DNA of 64,000 nt from CAZKYX01 sp964557125 (GTDB lineage: Bacteria; Patescibacteriota; Microgenomatia; Levybacterales; GWA1-39-11), in NCBI GenBank assembly GCA_964557125.1, contig CAZKYX010000003.1, positions 21,377 through 85,376 of the forward strand, read 5' to 3'. The notes under the pieces are model-generated. The model was given only the letters and a program-made list of their open reading frames with translations, ran no database searches and was not told the DNA's origin. Made by a program: the position numbers and the translations under genes. Positions 9,045 through 18,638 of this stretch are shown here, piece after piece. The first letter of the stretch is position 1. Each line of letters begins with the position of its first letter.

Positions 9045-10707
9045 AAGACTCGTCAGTAACTGGAAACATCATAAGCTCCTCCTTTACGGAAAGCACGACT
9101 GGACGTTGTGGAAATTGCAGTTTTTGAAAATCTGTTGCTTCCGCTGGCCTGTTAGCTGCTGACGTAACAATAAAAACATTGGGCAACAATAAATCTTTCG
9201 TCCAATCTATCTTTCGAAATTCTAACTTGCCAAAGGATGACACCTTTGAGAATCCCTCATTGTCATCTGCCTCTCTTTTTACAGTATCCATAAATTCTTG
9301 TGGAGAAAACTTTGAATAATAAAGATACGATGAATAAATATAACCCGACTCATCATCAACTATTACTTTATTGACCTGTGAAATCTGACTATTGATAAGC
9401 TGTGTTAGCTCCTTGTCAGTACTCCTCCACTCTTTTGCATACGTAATTGGAAAACGATAGTAGTATGCAGAAAAATAATAAAAGACACTAAAGAGTGCTC
9501 CGATAAAAAGTGCGATATAGGGCATCCTTCCAATAATAGATTTCTTCTCTTTGAACGAATGAAAAATACTAAGAATTCCGTAAGAAGAAAAAATTACGAG
9601 CACGGGAAGAATAAAGAAGCTTCGAGTGGCATGTGGTGCTTCTCGAGTAAGTGATACTGTAAGTATTACAATGCTACCCCATACAAATAGACTCTTCACC
9701 CATTCCTTCTTTTGCTTACATGCAACTATAATTCCAGTTAGTATGGTTATGATTTCAAAAAGATAGAGCTGGCCCATCACTCCGATTCCATGATTCCCAT
9801 GCATCGAACCCTTGAGAAAAAGGAAGTCTGCTGAAAAATATGATGCAATATGACGCGCATATTCAAAAAGTGTAAGAATATATTTATTAAGAAATATCTT
9901 GGTAATTACCTCTGGCATCATCACAAAATAACTTCGGTGCTCCAGTATTCCAGCTTGAATCACACCGCTACTCGTAATGAGTGTCCCGCGAGCAGAAGCT
10001 GCTCCTTCTGAAGAGAATATTGTCAGAAAAAAGGGAACAAGTAGAACAAAACCAATAGCTATAGCGGAAATTTTTTCAATTTTTGAGACAGTTTTAAGTT
10101 TTGACCAGTTAAGAAAACAAAAGGCACCAAACAGTAAGGGCGCAAGCAACCGGGTCAGATTGTAGGTATAGAGAGCTATTACAAAACAGATAACTGAAGA
10201 CAATAAAAAGAGTTTTTTTTGCTTGTCCAAATACAAGAAAAACATACTTCCCGCGAGAAAGAAAAACAATCCAATACTAACTTCAAACGTCGCGCGCGAA
10301 TAATGAAGATGCCACGGATTTATCGCTAACATAAATGCTGACATGAGAGCCAAATCAGACTTTCCGGTAAGTTTTCTGGTAAAGAAAAACAGGAGAATCA
10401 CCGTTGCAACCCCAAATACAGCGGAGGGTATTCTTGGCGCGGCATCTGTAAGTCCTAGGAGCTTTATTGGAACAACGGTAGCATAAACATACACCGGTAA
10501 TTTGTAGTCCCCAAAAGACTTAAAATATAATGGGAATTTTCTGCCATATTCATCTTTTCCTGTTGTGAGAATTGAATATGCGTTGTATCCAATGGCAGTT
10601 TCGTCTTGATACAACCCATTCGGAATGCTCCCTAATTGGTAAAATCTCAAAAAGAGCGCAACAATAACAATGCCAAACAATAAGATACGTTCAATATTAC
10701 GTTTCAT
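9022..10707 (-). CDS. GT39/ArnT-like polyprenyl-phosphate sugar transferase
   Basis: This 561-residue protein has the standard GT-C layout of the PMT/ArnT family: an N-terminal membrane helix, then the first outer loop with the DE pair (residues 35-36, GLYQDETAIGYNAY), many membrane segments, and a C-terminal extracytoplasmic domain. It would transfer a sugar from a polyprenyl-phosphate donor to a protein or glycan outside the cell. I place the start at the ATG at 10707, an 11-nt overlap with the YfhO gene, rather than at 10740. The two polyprenyl-phosphate synthases in the cluster are its likely donor sources. Confidence 0.83.
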   Translation of the reverse strand: MKRNIERILLFGIVIVALFLRFYQLGSIPNGLYQDETAIGYNAYSILTTGKDEYGRKFPLYFKSFGDYKLPVYVYATVVPIKLLGLTDAAPRIPSAVFGVATVILLFFFTRKLTGKSDLALMSAFMLAINPWHLHYSRATFEVSIGLFFFLAGSMFFLYLDKQKKLFLLSSVICFVIALYTYNLTRLLAPLLFGAFCFLNWSKLKTVSKIEKISAIAIGFVLLVPFFLTIFSSEGAASARGTLITSSGVIQAGILEHRSYFVMMPEVITKIFLNKYILTLFEYARHIASYFSADFLFLKGSMHGNHGIGVMGQLYLFEIITILTGIIVACKQKKEWVKSLFVWGSIVILTVSLTREAPHATRSFFILPVLVIFSSYGILSIFHSFKEKKSIIGRMPYIALFIGALFSVFYYFSAYYYRFPITYAKEWRSTDKELTQLINSQISQVNKVIVDDESGYIYSSYLYYSKFSPQEFMDTVKREADDNEGFSKVSSFGKLEFRKIDWTKDLLLPNVFIVTSAANRPAEATDFQKLQFPQRPVVLSVKEELMMFPVTDESYVLVKTK

Positions 10708-12937
10708 GCTTATTTTTCTTAGTAAAAAATATGAACCCAAAAGTAATTACTATACTTATTATAGTTATAGTCAAACCAATTGAAAAGGATACTGGCTTGT
10801 ACACAAAGACCACCTTTTTATCGCCTTCTAGAACCGATACCCCTCTAAAAACGTTGCCAGCTCTATTCAAGAACCTCTGCTCCTCATCAACATAGACTCT
10901 CCACCCGTTAAAATATGTGTCTGAAAATACGAGTTCTCCTTTCAATCCTGCAGGAACTACAATTACAACACGGTTTGGAGAGTACTCTTCAATCTTAACT
11001 GGTACAACTTTATTTTCAGGGCTCAGAATGTATGCACGAGGCAAGGAGTTTTTGTTCTCGAATATTTCCCATCCATCTTTTTTATACACTAGGTCAAATA
11101 CTTCAGGTGGAAATGTGTGCTCTGTTGCCCCATTTTCAACCCGATTCAGGATATATTTCACTCCCAACTCGTTAAATGCTCGCAAAAGTTCACCTTCATT
11201 AGCCAGACTGATATTGTCTTCGAATGGAAGAACTGCATCAGAACGCAGCGCAAAATCATTTTTCCCTCGTGCTCCACTTTTGGCTTGAGAAATGTAATCA
11301 GAATACGCTCTTGGATACAAAGGATCGTATCCATCTGCAGATAACAATTTTAACTCAGTGGCAAAGTTAGACTCAATTGTAGCGCCTTTAAATCCGGCAA
11401 TTCTATTGTGTTGAGCAAACTTCTTGAGTTCTAAAACAATCTCTGTTTTTGGATACAGAAAGCTTGCAGGAACAAACGGATTAAATTTAATAAAAAAGTA
11501 AAACAAATCGGCACACAAGAAAATAATAAATACATACGACCCAACTTGTTTTTTTAATTTGTAAAAAGCTGTAACAAGAAATGCTGCTACTATAAATAAT
11601 CCAAAGGACAAAATGTACTGCTTCTGAATATATTCAACATGTAATAGTTTGCTTGTCACAAAGGTTGTAAGAAAAATGACACCAACAATACCCAATACAT
11701 AAGAGATTTGCTTTGTAGATTTCTTCGTCCACTCCTCTATTCCTATTCCTGCTGCAACTGCAAAACAAAAGCTTAATAAAAATACGTAGTTCCCCGGAGA
11801 GCTCGTTGCTATCACTGGAAGTTTTAAGGAGTAGAAAAATAGAGCAAAAGGAGTTTTTGTAATGAATAGTAGTATAAGAACGCTACTTATTCCGAAAAAT
11901 TTTAATGTAGGATTTTTTCTGACAAACAGAAATGCAAAGAGCGCAAACAGAATGGGAATCATTCCTATGTAAAGTGCGTTTCCGGGATAAGAGTCTTTCA
12001 ACAAATAATTTCTCGTTGCGGGATTGCCAAAAAAATCAGGAATAAAAAGCAAAATGTATTGCGCTGGCGCAATAAGAAAATTCTCCATAATGTTACGGAT
12101 ATCATGTGAGACGCGTGCTGAATTTTGCAGTAACTCAATGGTTGGCAGTAATTGGACAGAAGCTATCCCTATTCCTAGAATAAAGAAAGGAACCGTCTTT
12201 AATACACTACTCATTCTTTCTCGGTTATTGGTAATACCGAGATAGAATGTATAAAAGCATGAGATAAGAAGAATAGCAAAGGCAATCTGTAAATGACCTG
12301 CAAAAAGAAGACAAGCAACACTCAGTGAAAGAAGAGCGCCAGAATATTTATTGTTGTGATGCAATCCGTAAACACAATAAAAAATGAAGGGCAACCATAT
12401 CATTGAGTGCCCATAATTTCCGTACTCCAAAAATACACTCATAAATAGGCTAAAACCGTAGGCAACTGAAGCAAAAAGTGAAGAAAAACTCCTAAGCCCA
12501 ATTCTTCTTAAGTATAAATAGGTAAAAAAACTTGCTAGGAAGGGCTGAAGAATAATATATAAACACCATGAAACTACAGGCTTAAATGCAAAAAACAAAA
12601 GATTCAGAGGATAAAATACAGCAGACTGGTTGTTTGCAAGAAGTGGGCTTCCCGCAAAATTATAGGGGTTCCACAATGGAATTTGGCCAGACTTCCACAT
12701 ATCTATTGCAAGCATCTTCCACGGGTACAGTTGCCTTATCACATCAAAGTATTGTGCTTTATTAGGGTAAGATCCGGGATTGTAATCAAGATATGAGTAG
12801 TATTTAAAAGGGGAGTACTCTGAAATCAGTAAGTCGCCTGGGAAGGGAATATGCCCATAGAGAAAAACTTTGTAAAAGAAAAAGGCGGTTATAAAAAAAA
12901 GAGCTAGTAAAACAAAAATGAGTTCCTTTTTTTTCAT
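10697..12937 (-). CDS. YfhO-family membrane glycosyltransferase
   Basis: This 746-residue protein matches the YfhO family (PF09586-like), whose Bacillus and Listeria members are linked to sugar decoration of teichoic acids. After the first helix the outer loop shows FPGDLLISEYSPFKYY and then the typical IPLWNPYNFAGSPLLAN stretch; about a dozen helices follow, then a large C-terminal extracytoplasmic domain with YFNGWRVYVDEE and a last helix. It starts in a 4-nt ATGA overlap with the upstream PTPS-related gene. The acceptor here is unknown, because teichoic acid genes are not visible. Confidence 0.84.
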   Translation of the reverse strand: MKKKELIFVLLALFFITAFFFYKVFLYGHIPFPGDLLISEYSPFKYYSYLDYNPGSYPNKAQYFDVIRQLYPWKMLAIDMWKSGQIPLWNPYNFAGSPLLANNQSAVFYPLNLLFFAFKPVVSWCLYIILQPFLASFFTYLYLRRIGLRSFSSLFASVAYGFSLFMSVFLEYGNYGHSMIWLPFIFYCVYGLHHNNKYSGALLSLSVACLLFAGHLQIAFAILLISCFYTFYLGITNNRERMSSVLKTVPFFILGIGIASVQLLPTIELLQNSARVSHDIRNIMENFLIAPAQYILLFIPDFFGNPATRNYLLKDSYPGNALYIGMIPILFALFAFLFVRKNPTLKFFGISSVLILLFITKTPFALFFYSLKLPVIATSSPGNYVFLLSFCFAVAAGIGIEEWTKKSTKQISYVLGIVGVIFLTTFVTSKLLHVEYIQKQYILSFGLFIVAAFLVTAFYKLKKQVGSYVFIIFLCADLFYFFIKFNPFVPASFLYPKTEIVLELKKFAQHNRIAGFKGATIESNFATELKLLSADGYDPLYPRAYSDYISQAKSGARGKNDFALRSDAVLPFEDNISLANEGELLRAFNELGVKYILNRVENGATEHTFPPEVFDLVYKKDGWEIFENKNSLPRAYILSPENKVVPVKIEEYSPNRVVIVVPAGLKGELVFSDTYFNGWRVYVDEEQRFLNRAGNVFRGVSVLEGDKKVVFVYKPVSFSIGLTITIISIVITFGFIFFTKKNKHET

Positions 12938-14592
12938 TTGAAAATTTTTCTCACTAAAATGCTGATGGGGAAAATAAGTAGCAAGCTAAATATTGAAAGA
13001 ACATCAGCCAAAACTCTTATCTTGCTTTCTCCAAATTTCAAGTTAACCATATGCTCACCCTTGGGCACATGAAAAGTAAGCTCGCCCCTGTTATTGGGGT
13101 CTTGAAATTCAATTGGAACCTCACTACCATCCACAAACGCTCTCCATCCAGGGAAGTATTGTGTATGACTCACCAACTGTAAATCGTTGTCGCCTGTAAC
13201 CTTCATTTCCTGTTGAGAGTTTGTACGTACAAACTCTTGTACTATCCCTTTTCCACCAATGATGTCTACTCTATTTTTTGGGTATGCCTTAGCAGGACCT
13301 GCTGACCAGATAACATCGGTTTCTCCGTAATAAGTAGTGTTAAGTGGAAAACTCCAATAATATTTTTCATCAATCCTCTGGTATCCTTCACTCGCTTTCC
13401 AATAGAAAGCAACGCAAAGCACTGCCGCAAGACACACAAAAATGTATACCCTTTTATTTTGAAGTTTTATTGATACTTCAGGAATTGATACAGCAAGAAA
13501 GGAAGTGGCTACTGTTACGAGGGATAAAAAGCGCCATGGAAATTGAAATTGTCTGAGAAAATCTGAAAAGGGAGCTTGCCATATGGGTTTAGAGACAGGA
13601 AGCATGAAAAAGAAAGCGAAAATAAAAACAGCGAGTGAATAATAGAGAATTCGCTTAACTGAACTTTCAATCTTTTTCTTTCTTATTAATATCCATGCTG
13701 TTGCAACGAGCGCTATTGATTGAAATACACCAATATACGTTGTGATTCCCTCTGTTTGGAGTGATTTTGAATTAGCAAAATTAGGAGCGAAGAATTTCCA
13801 CACTGGAACGAAGTGATCAAGATAAAGATTTTTCATGTAGAGATTGCCGTATGTGTATCTATGTTCAAAAAGTGCCGGTATCCAGTAGAAGGCTGCAATC
13901 CCAAGTCCTACCCCCATTGCAAAAAGGGACAGGGCAATATTTTTCAAACCTTTTTGTGTAAACAGCACAAAAAGACCGATTGCCCCAAAGAACAGAAGAC
14001 TTACTGAATTATGCGAGATGATTAGCAAAGCAGTTGAAGTGGCTGTAAGGATAAAAAATTTTGAATTCTTTTTTTCAGAATATTTTGTAAGACTGAATAG
14101 TACTAGTGGAAAAAGTGCATAGGTATATACCTCACCATAACTTCCTCTTACCAAAAGTTCTATCATACGGAATGGTGTAAATTGGTAAAGCGCCGTAACC
14201 AATAACGCCTTGTAGCTGTCTTTAAAATACTCCTTTGCAAAGGCAAACATGAATATTGCAGACAGCAGAAAACTCAGCATAAGAGATAATTTAAAAGCAT
14301 TTACCAATCCAACACCAATAAGTAAAAATATCGAACCGATATAATAAGGAAGCTGGTAAATAAAATTAAACAGAGGCATACCATATCCGTAGTTAAGGTA
14401 TCCTGCCCACCTGACAGGAAAGTGTCCGTCTGAAAGTGCTGTGTAAAACGCGGCTAGACGAGGGAGGTGCACGAGTCCATCATGCGTATGCAACAAGTTT
14501 GAGGTAATAAAAAATGGTATCGCCGGTAGAATTGAAAGTCCGAGTATGAATAGGTAAAAATATAATATCTCTCTTTTTTTGTTAACGCTCAT
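12934..14592 (-). CDS. PTPS-related polytopic membrane protein, paralog 4
   Basis: This 552-residue membrane protein is the fourth paralog, with HTHDGLVHL in the first outer loop, NYGYGMPLFNF, VRGSYGEV, ISHNSVS, QFQFPWRFLSL and a C-terminal domain with YFPGWRAFVDG. It is closest in motif pattern to paralog 1. It overlaps the upstream ArnT-like gene by 11 nt and the YfhO gene by 4 nt. The four paralogs are well diverged outside these motifs, so they probably act on different donors or acceptors. Confidence 0.8.
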   Translation of the reverse strand: MSVNKKREILYFYLFILGLSILPAIPFFITSNLLHTHDGLVHLPRLAAFYTALSDGHFPVRWAGYLNYGYGMPLFNFIYQLPYYIGSIFLLIGVGLVNAFKLSLMLSFLLSAIFMFAFAKEYFKDSYKALLVTALYQFTPFRMIELLVRGSYGEVYTYALFPLVLFSLTKYSEKKNSKFFILTATSTALLIISHNSVSLLFFGAIGLFVLFTQKGLKNIALSLFAMGVGLGIAAFYWIPALFEHRYTYGNLYMKNLYLDHFVPVWKFFAPNFANSKSLQTEGITTYIGVFQSIALVATAWILIRKKKIESSVKRILYYSLAVFIFAFFFMLPVSKPIWQAPFSDFLRQFQFPWRFLSLVTVATSFLAVSIPEVSIKLQNKRVYIFVCLAAVLCVAFYWKASEGYQRIDEKYYWSFPLNTTYYGETDVIWSAGPAKAYPKNRVDIIGGKGIVQEFVRTNSQQEMKVTGDNDLQLVSHTQYFPGWRAFVDGSEVPIEFQDPNNRGELTFHVPKGEHMVNLKFGESKIRVLADVLSIFSLLLIFPISILVRKIFK

Positions 14593-16108
14593 TACTTTCT
14601 GGAATCACTTTATATATATTAAAGTGAATCTCTTTCCTTCCTTTTTTATATGTTGAAATTAATTCTAAAGGCAGCTCCTTTGGCGCAACCCCCGGTGCCT
14701 CACATACAGGGCATGGTTGATAGAAAACGACATATGTTGGCATTGTTTTGGCAGCTTCGACTAATTCTTTTGGCAATGAGTGTTCAAGTGGCCAGAACCC
14801 CATTGTTTTTATATTCGGATTTTTATCGAGATATATTTCGTAAGCATATGGCATAAGACCAAATGTTCCCTGAGTCCCAACAAAGATTTTCCCTTTCTGA
14901 CTTTCCTTTTCAAAAAAAGCCACTGATTCTTTAATACCTCCTCCTGCCGGCCACCCGTTTATATACTGTTCCTTGTCAATAACAGGAATAGGTGCATTTG
15001 ATAGGTTGGCAAGTATTGAAATATCAGCACGCACCATTAATATGGTAAAAAGCAAAACAACTCCAACTCTTATGTAAGTTCTCTTAAATCTTAACGTGAT
15101 GTGATACAGAGAATACGCAGCAAGAAGCAGTAGTGGTATTGTCATGAAATACACAAATCTTGGATACAAAAGTCGGCCGAATAACGCAAGGCTTAGTAGT
15201 GGTCCAAAAAACCAAAGTGCGAGAAATACTTTTTCTCTCAATAATTTTTTATCAACAAAAAATGAAACAAGCGAGAGTAAAAATACCGGAACGGTCATAT
15301 ACGTTATGACCCAATCAAAAAGTCCCTTCAGGTTTCCAAAGACAAATCTGAATGGATGCTCAAACCACTCCGAAAGCGGATAGACAAATATTGCGTTCTT
15401 TTGACTAATGATATGAAAGAACGGTGAAAGTCTTAGAATTGAATAATATATATAGGTAAAAATAATGGTGAGCAACAACAGTAACGTCCAACGTACAAAT
15501 CGATTTTTCAAATCTTTTTTAGAAAAATCAAAAAGCAAAATAAGAAGAGGAGACAAATAAATAGATAAAAATCCCGATGTTTTCGTAAGGACGGCACCCC
15601 CTAAAACCATTCCTGCGATAAGAGCTATATCAAGCCTTACTTTTCTTGTTAGAAGTACGAGCACATACAGTCCCCATACTGCAAACATTGCAACCGTTGC
15701 ATCATATATCGCCAACCTATCATAGACAAGTGCAAAAGGATAAAGAACAAAAAGAAAAGCAGCTGTAAGTCCTACGGCGGCATTTCTAAATAACTCTCTT
15801 CCCAAGAAAAACATCCCGATAAAAGTTACAAAGCCGGCAAAAACAGAAACGGTCCTACTGGCCAGAAGGGGGTCTTTTATGAATTTTAATGCAATTATTG
15901 AAAACCAGATAAATGAAGGCTGCTTCCCATCGGTAAGCGAAATAAATCTCCAATTTGAATCTTGCTTGGCAATCTGAGCCCACCTTACGTATATTGCTTC
16001 ATCTGTAAATATGGGAAGCGAAAGAATATTGTAAAATCGAAGAACAAAAAAGAGAACACCTAAGATTCCAAGTGCAACAAAAACCCAATACTTTTTGAAA
16101 AAACTCAT
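14582..16108 (-). CDS. ArnT/PMT-like GT-C glycosyltransferase
   Basis: This 508-residue protein is a GT39/GT83-type transferase with the DE pair at residues 36-37 (LPIFTDEAIYVRWA) in the first outer loop and DGKQPSFIWF in the next conserved block. About 11 membrane helices precede a short C-terminal outer domain that has a CPVC pair (CQPCPVCEAPG region reads PCPVCEAP), a possible disulfide or metal site. It would use a polyprenyl-phosphate sugar. It is 7 nt downstream of the next GT-C gene, so the two are probably co-expressed. Confidence 0.82.
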   Translation of the reverse strand: MSFFKKYWVFVALGILGVLFFVLRFYNILSLPIFTDEAIYVRWAQIAKQDSNWRFISLTDGKQPSFIWFSIIALKFIKDPLLASRTVSVFAGFVTFIGMFFLGRELFRNAAVGLTAAFLFVLYPFALVYDRLAIYDATVAMFAVWGLYVLVLLTRKVRLDIALIAGMVLGGAVLTKTSGFLSIYLSPLLILLFDFSKKDLKNRFVRWTLLLLLTIIFTYIYYSILRLSPFFHIISQKNAIFVYPLSEWFEHPFRFVFGNLKGLFDWVITYMTVPVFLLSLVSFFVDKKLLREKVFLALWFFGPLLSLALFGRLLYPRFVYFMTIPLLLLAAYSLYHITLRFKRTYIRVGVVLLFTILMVRADISILANLSNAPIPVIDKEQYINGWPAGGGIKESVAFFEKESQKGKIFVGTQGTFGLMPYAYEIYLDKNPNIKTMGFWPLEHSLPKELVEAAKTMPTYVVFYQPCPVCEAPGVAPKELPLELISTYKKGRKEIHFNIYKVIPESNER

Positions 16109-16115
16109 ATTAAAA

Positions 16116-17276
16116 TTATAGCAAATTCTCTCTCCCTTTCCTTATAAAACGCTCCGTTAAAACAAGAAGAAGTGAAACAGCAACCCCTCCAAAAATGAGA
16201 TTGTTGAGAATTTGGGGAATGGGAGGATTCCAGTTGCCTGTATACAAGAACGGTATGTAATAAATGAGTCCTGTAATTGAAAGGACGAGAAGAGGAAAAA
16301 GAGCATACCCCCTCTTATACAATAGGCATGCAAATGGAATGGCATATAACAAATACCATGGTTGAAAATTCGTACGTAACGATGCAAGAATAATTGCAAC
16401 AATCATTGATAGATAAGAAAGAACAAGAAAGTCTGTCTTTTTCTTTTTTACTATGTAAACAATGAATGGTACAACGAGTAGTCCTGTTGCAAATTTCACA
16501 AGAATTGAGGCAAGAAGTGCAATAATCGAGTTAATCCGTTGATTCATGAATAGAAAGTAGACCCCAGCAAGTGACAATGCAATCATAACGATATCATTGT
16601 GTGAAGAAGAAAGGCATTCAATTAACACCAAGGGATTAAACGCAAAGAGAACCAACGGAAGAAGTGAGTGCTCTTTATCATGCAGTTTTGTGATTCTTTC
16701 AATAAGCAGGCAAGAAAGTAAAAAGCACCCTGCAATAAATAGTTTGAATAAAAAATACGTAACGATAAAAATTTTCATTCCAGCATATGAAAATGGAATG
16801 GTAAGACCCAACCATAAAGGCCCATATGGATATACTCTGTGGGTCCACCTCATAAAAGAAAGCATTGGGTCACTAGGAAAATCGAGAGCTTTATGCAAAT
16901 AGGGATTTTGATGATAAAAAGTGAATATCTTCGCGTCAAATATATAATTGAAAATATCGTATGACAATGCGTTGTATGAAAAAGTAAGAATTCCAGTAAC
17001 TGAGAGTATCGTAACCCACACTACTTTTCTTGATATTTTTTTCTTTTGAATAATCTTTATGGTATACAAATATGCTCCAAAAAGAATACATAATAAACCT
17101 ATATATAAGGCTGTTGACAGTGGTCTCTGGAACCATCCAATGTATTGAAAGGCTGTTTCAATATCGCGCACTAGAGAAGCTCTTGAAAGTGTAAGTGAGA
17201 GATCAACTTGCGTGTATGAGTAAAGAAATAGAAGAATCGCACAGCAAATCCAAAAAATGGGGAACAGTCTTTTCAT
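16116..17276 (-). CDS. GT-C fold mannosyltransferase-like membrane protein
   Basis: This 386-residue polytopic protein resembles GT87/MptA-B-type polyprenol-phosphate-mannose-dependent transferases. Features include an early outer-loop SYDIFNYIFDAKIF and NPYLHKALDFPSDP, then YPYGPLWLGL, a pattern seen in alpha-mannosyltransferases. No long C-terminal outer domain is present. It likely elongates an extracytoplasmic glycan with sugar from a polyprenyl-phosphate carrier. It is separated from the upstream GT2 gene by a 108-nt gap that holds repeat material. The exact sugar and linkage are unknown. Confidence 0.72.
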   Translation of the reverse strand: MKRLFPIFWICCAILLFLYSYTQVDLSLTLSRASLVRDIETAFQYIGWFQRPLSTALYIGLLCILFGAYLYTIKIIQKKKISRKVVWVTILSVTGILTFSYNALSYDIFNYIFDAKIFTFYHQNPYLHKALDFPSDPMLSFMRWTHRVYPYGPLWLGLTIPFSYAGMKIFIVTYFLFKLFIAGCFLLSCLLIERITKLHDKEHSLLPLVLFAFNPLVLIECLSSSHNDIVMIALSLAGVYFLFMNQRINSIIALLASILVKFATGLLVVPFIVYIVKKKKTDFLVLSYLSMIVAIILASLRTNFQPWYLLYAIPFACLLYKRGYALFPLLVLSITGLIYYIPFLYTGNWNPPIPQILNNLIFGGVAVSLLLVLTERFIRKGRENLL

Positions 17277-17296
17277 AATTATATATTCAATAGAAT

Positions 17297-17331
17297 TATC
17301 TACAACCTACAACCTAAAACCTAAAACCCGC
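17297..17331. repeat. AT-rich ACCTAAA-type word repeat
   Basis: Short tandem words ACCTACA, ACCTAAA and ACCTAAA follow each other directly before a GC-rich hairpin array. No gene lies here. Confidence 0.5.
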
Positions 17332-17332
17332 C

Positions 17333-17386
17333 GGGCAGAGCCCTCCTCCGGACAGAGTCCTTCTGGACGGCGTCTGGGCGGCGCCT
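17333..17386. repeat. GC-rich array of four 11-nt mini-hairpins
   Basis: Four 11-mers of the form GGRC-NNN-GYCY follow each other: GGGCAGAGCCC (17333-17343), GGACAGAGTCC (17350-17360), GGACGGCGTCT (17365-17375) and GGGCGGCGCCT (17376-17386). Each can fold as a 4-bp stem (two with a terminal G-T pair) and a 3-nt loop. The block is far more GC-rich than its surroundings and ends inside the stop codon of the neighbouring GT2 gene. It could affect transcript processing or termination between the two genes. Confidence 0.6.
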
Positions 17387-18143
17387 AGTCATACACTTTT
17401 CTTAAGATATTTCTTTTAATTCTGAGAAGATCCAAAAACCCATCAATCGAGTCTTTTATGGGACTCACCCTTCGTGTTTCTACATAGAGCCATTCGACAG
17501 GCACTTCCTTTATTTTGTAACCCCTCTTATCAGCAAGGTACAGTAATTCAATATCAAACCCAGCTGTAACTGAGGAGCCATGAATGCTTTTAAAACCATT
17601 GTGAACACTTCTAATCTTGTTAAAAATTTCACGTGCAGCCTTTTTCGTAAATAGCTTAAATCCACACTGAGTATCATTAATTTCACCTATTCCAACAAGA
17701 ATAGTGCGCGAGACCATCATTCCCTTAGCCATAACTTTGCGTGTCAGTGGCGCTCCTTTTCTTACACCCTTTCGAGAACCAATAACAATATCAAAGTCTT
17801 TGCCCAAGAAAGGCAAGAGTTTTTCTATTTCCTCAATGGGTGTTGCTTGATCCATATCAGTAAAAAGCACAAAGTCGCCTTTTGCCTCCAGAACTCCAGT
17901 AGTTACTGCCGCAGCCTTTCCACTGTGAGCACCTTCAATAACACGAAACTTTGAGTTTTCTTTTGAAAATTTCTTAACAAATTCCATGCTGCCATCAGAA
18001 GAACCATCATCAACAACAATAACTTCATACCTGTACTTTTGCTTTTCGAGGTATGTTTGTACTTTATTGAGTATTCCTTTTTGCAAGTTTCCCATTTCGT
18101 TGTATGAAGGGATAACTATTGAGAGGAGAAAGTTTTCTTGCAT
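17385..18143 (-). CDS. Polyprenyl-phosphate beta-glucosyltransferase-like GT2 (ALG5/DPM1-like)
   Basis: This 252-residue GT2 enzyme resembles dolichyl-phosphate beta-glucosyltransferase. Motifs visible are IPSYNE (residues 11-16), VDDGSSDGS (44-52), TDMDQATP (95-102, metal-binding Asp 96 and 98) and GSRKG. It would charge polyprenyl phosphate with glucose or mannose in the cytoplasm to supply the GT-C enzymes downstream. It is the most upstream gene of the glycan cluster on this strand. The stop codon overlaps the GC-rich hairpin array. A DPM1-type activity cannot be excluded. Confidence 0.83.
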   Translation of the reverse strand: MQENFLLSIVIPSYNEMGNLQKGILNKVQTYLEKQKYRYEVIVVDDGSSDGSMEFVKKFSKENSKFRVIEGAHSGKAAAVTTGVLEAKGDFVLFTDMDQATPIEEIEKLLPFLGKDFDIVIGSRKGVRKGAPLTRKVMAKGMMVSRTILVGIGEINDTQCGFKLFTKKAAREIFNKIRSVHNGFKSIHGSSVTAGFDIELLYLADKRGYKIKEVPVEWLYVETRRVSPIKDSIDGFLDLLRIKRNILRKVYD

Positions 18144-18195
18144 GAGTTAATTATATACAACTTGAGATTTAAAGTGAACCTATTTGTAAGTCATT

Positions 18196-18618
18196 CTATG
18201 CTTCACACGTAAGGAGCTTAAGCCCAATTTGCTCGTCCAATGCTCGTTTAAGAGTAGTTTGAAAGGGAGTAATGAGCACCTCGCATGTTGCACTCACCGT
18301 TGCCTCTTTCAAATGACCCCCGTAACATGCAAATGTGGTGTCTGCAATAACAGCGTGTGCATGTAAAAATGGCTTTTTATCAATAATTGAAATGTTTCCA
18401 ATCAAATTCACGATTTCACATGCTCCAAATTTTTTAAATTCGTACTCTTTCCGGTCTGTGTAATAAAATCCGAGTTCTGCCTCACAAGCTCCGCCCAAAC
18501 CATTAAAAAAACCAGACAGGATATTCTCATCTTCACAAAACTGTGTGAGGCAAGTTATAACACTTTCATACTTATAGAGTCTAACAACATACCCTTTGTC
18601 GGTTTTTATAAATTTCAT
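18196..18618 (-). CDS. PPC/DUF296-domain protein
   Basis: This 140-residue protein is a single PPC (DUF296) domain, the trimeric fold found alone in bacteria and archaea and joined to AT-hooks in plants. The putative metal-binding histidines are at 86 and 88 (FLHAHAV) with YGGHL at 99-103; a further FNGLGGACEAELG stretch near 38-50 is typical. The function of the free-standing bacterial form is not established. It has no DNA-binding extension here. It lies 52 nt from the GT2 gene and 20 nt from the C39-like gene, both on the same strand. Confidence 0.82.
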   Translation of the reverse strand: MKFIKTDKGYVVRLYKYESVITCLTQFCEDENILSGFFNGLGGACEAELGFYYTDRKEYEFKKFGACEIVNLIGNISIIDKKPFLHAHAVIADTTFACYGGHLKEATVSATCEVLITPFQTTLKRALDEQIGLKLLTCEA

Positions 18619-18638
18619 ACTGTTCTTCGCGCGCTCTA

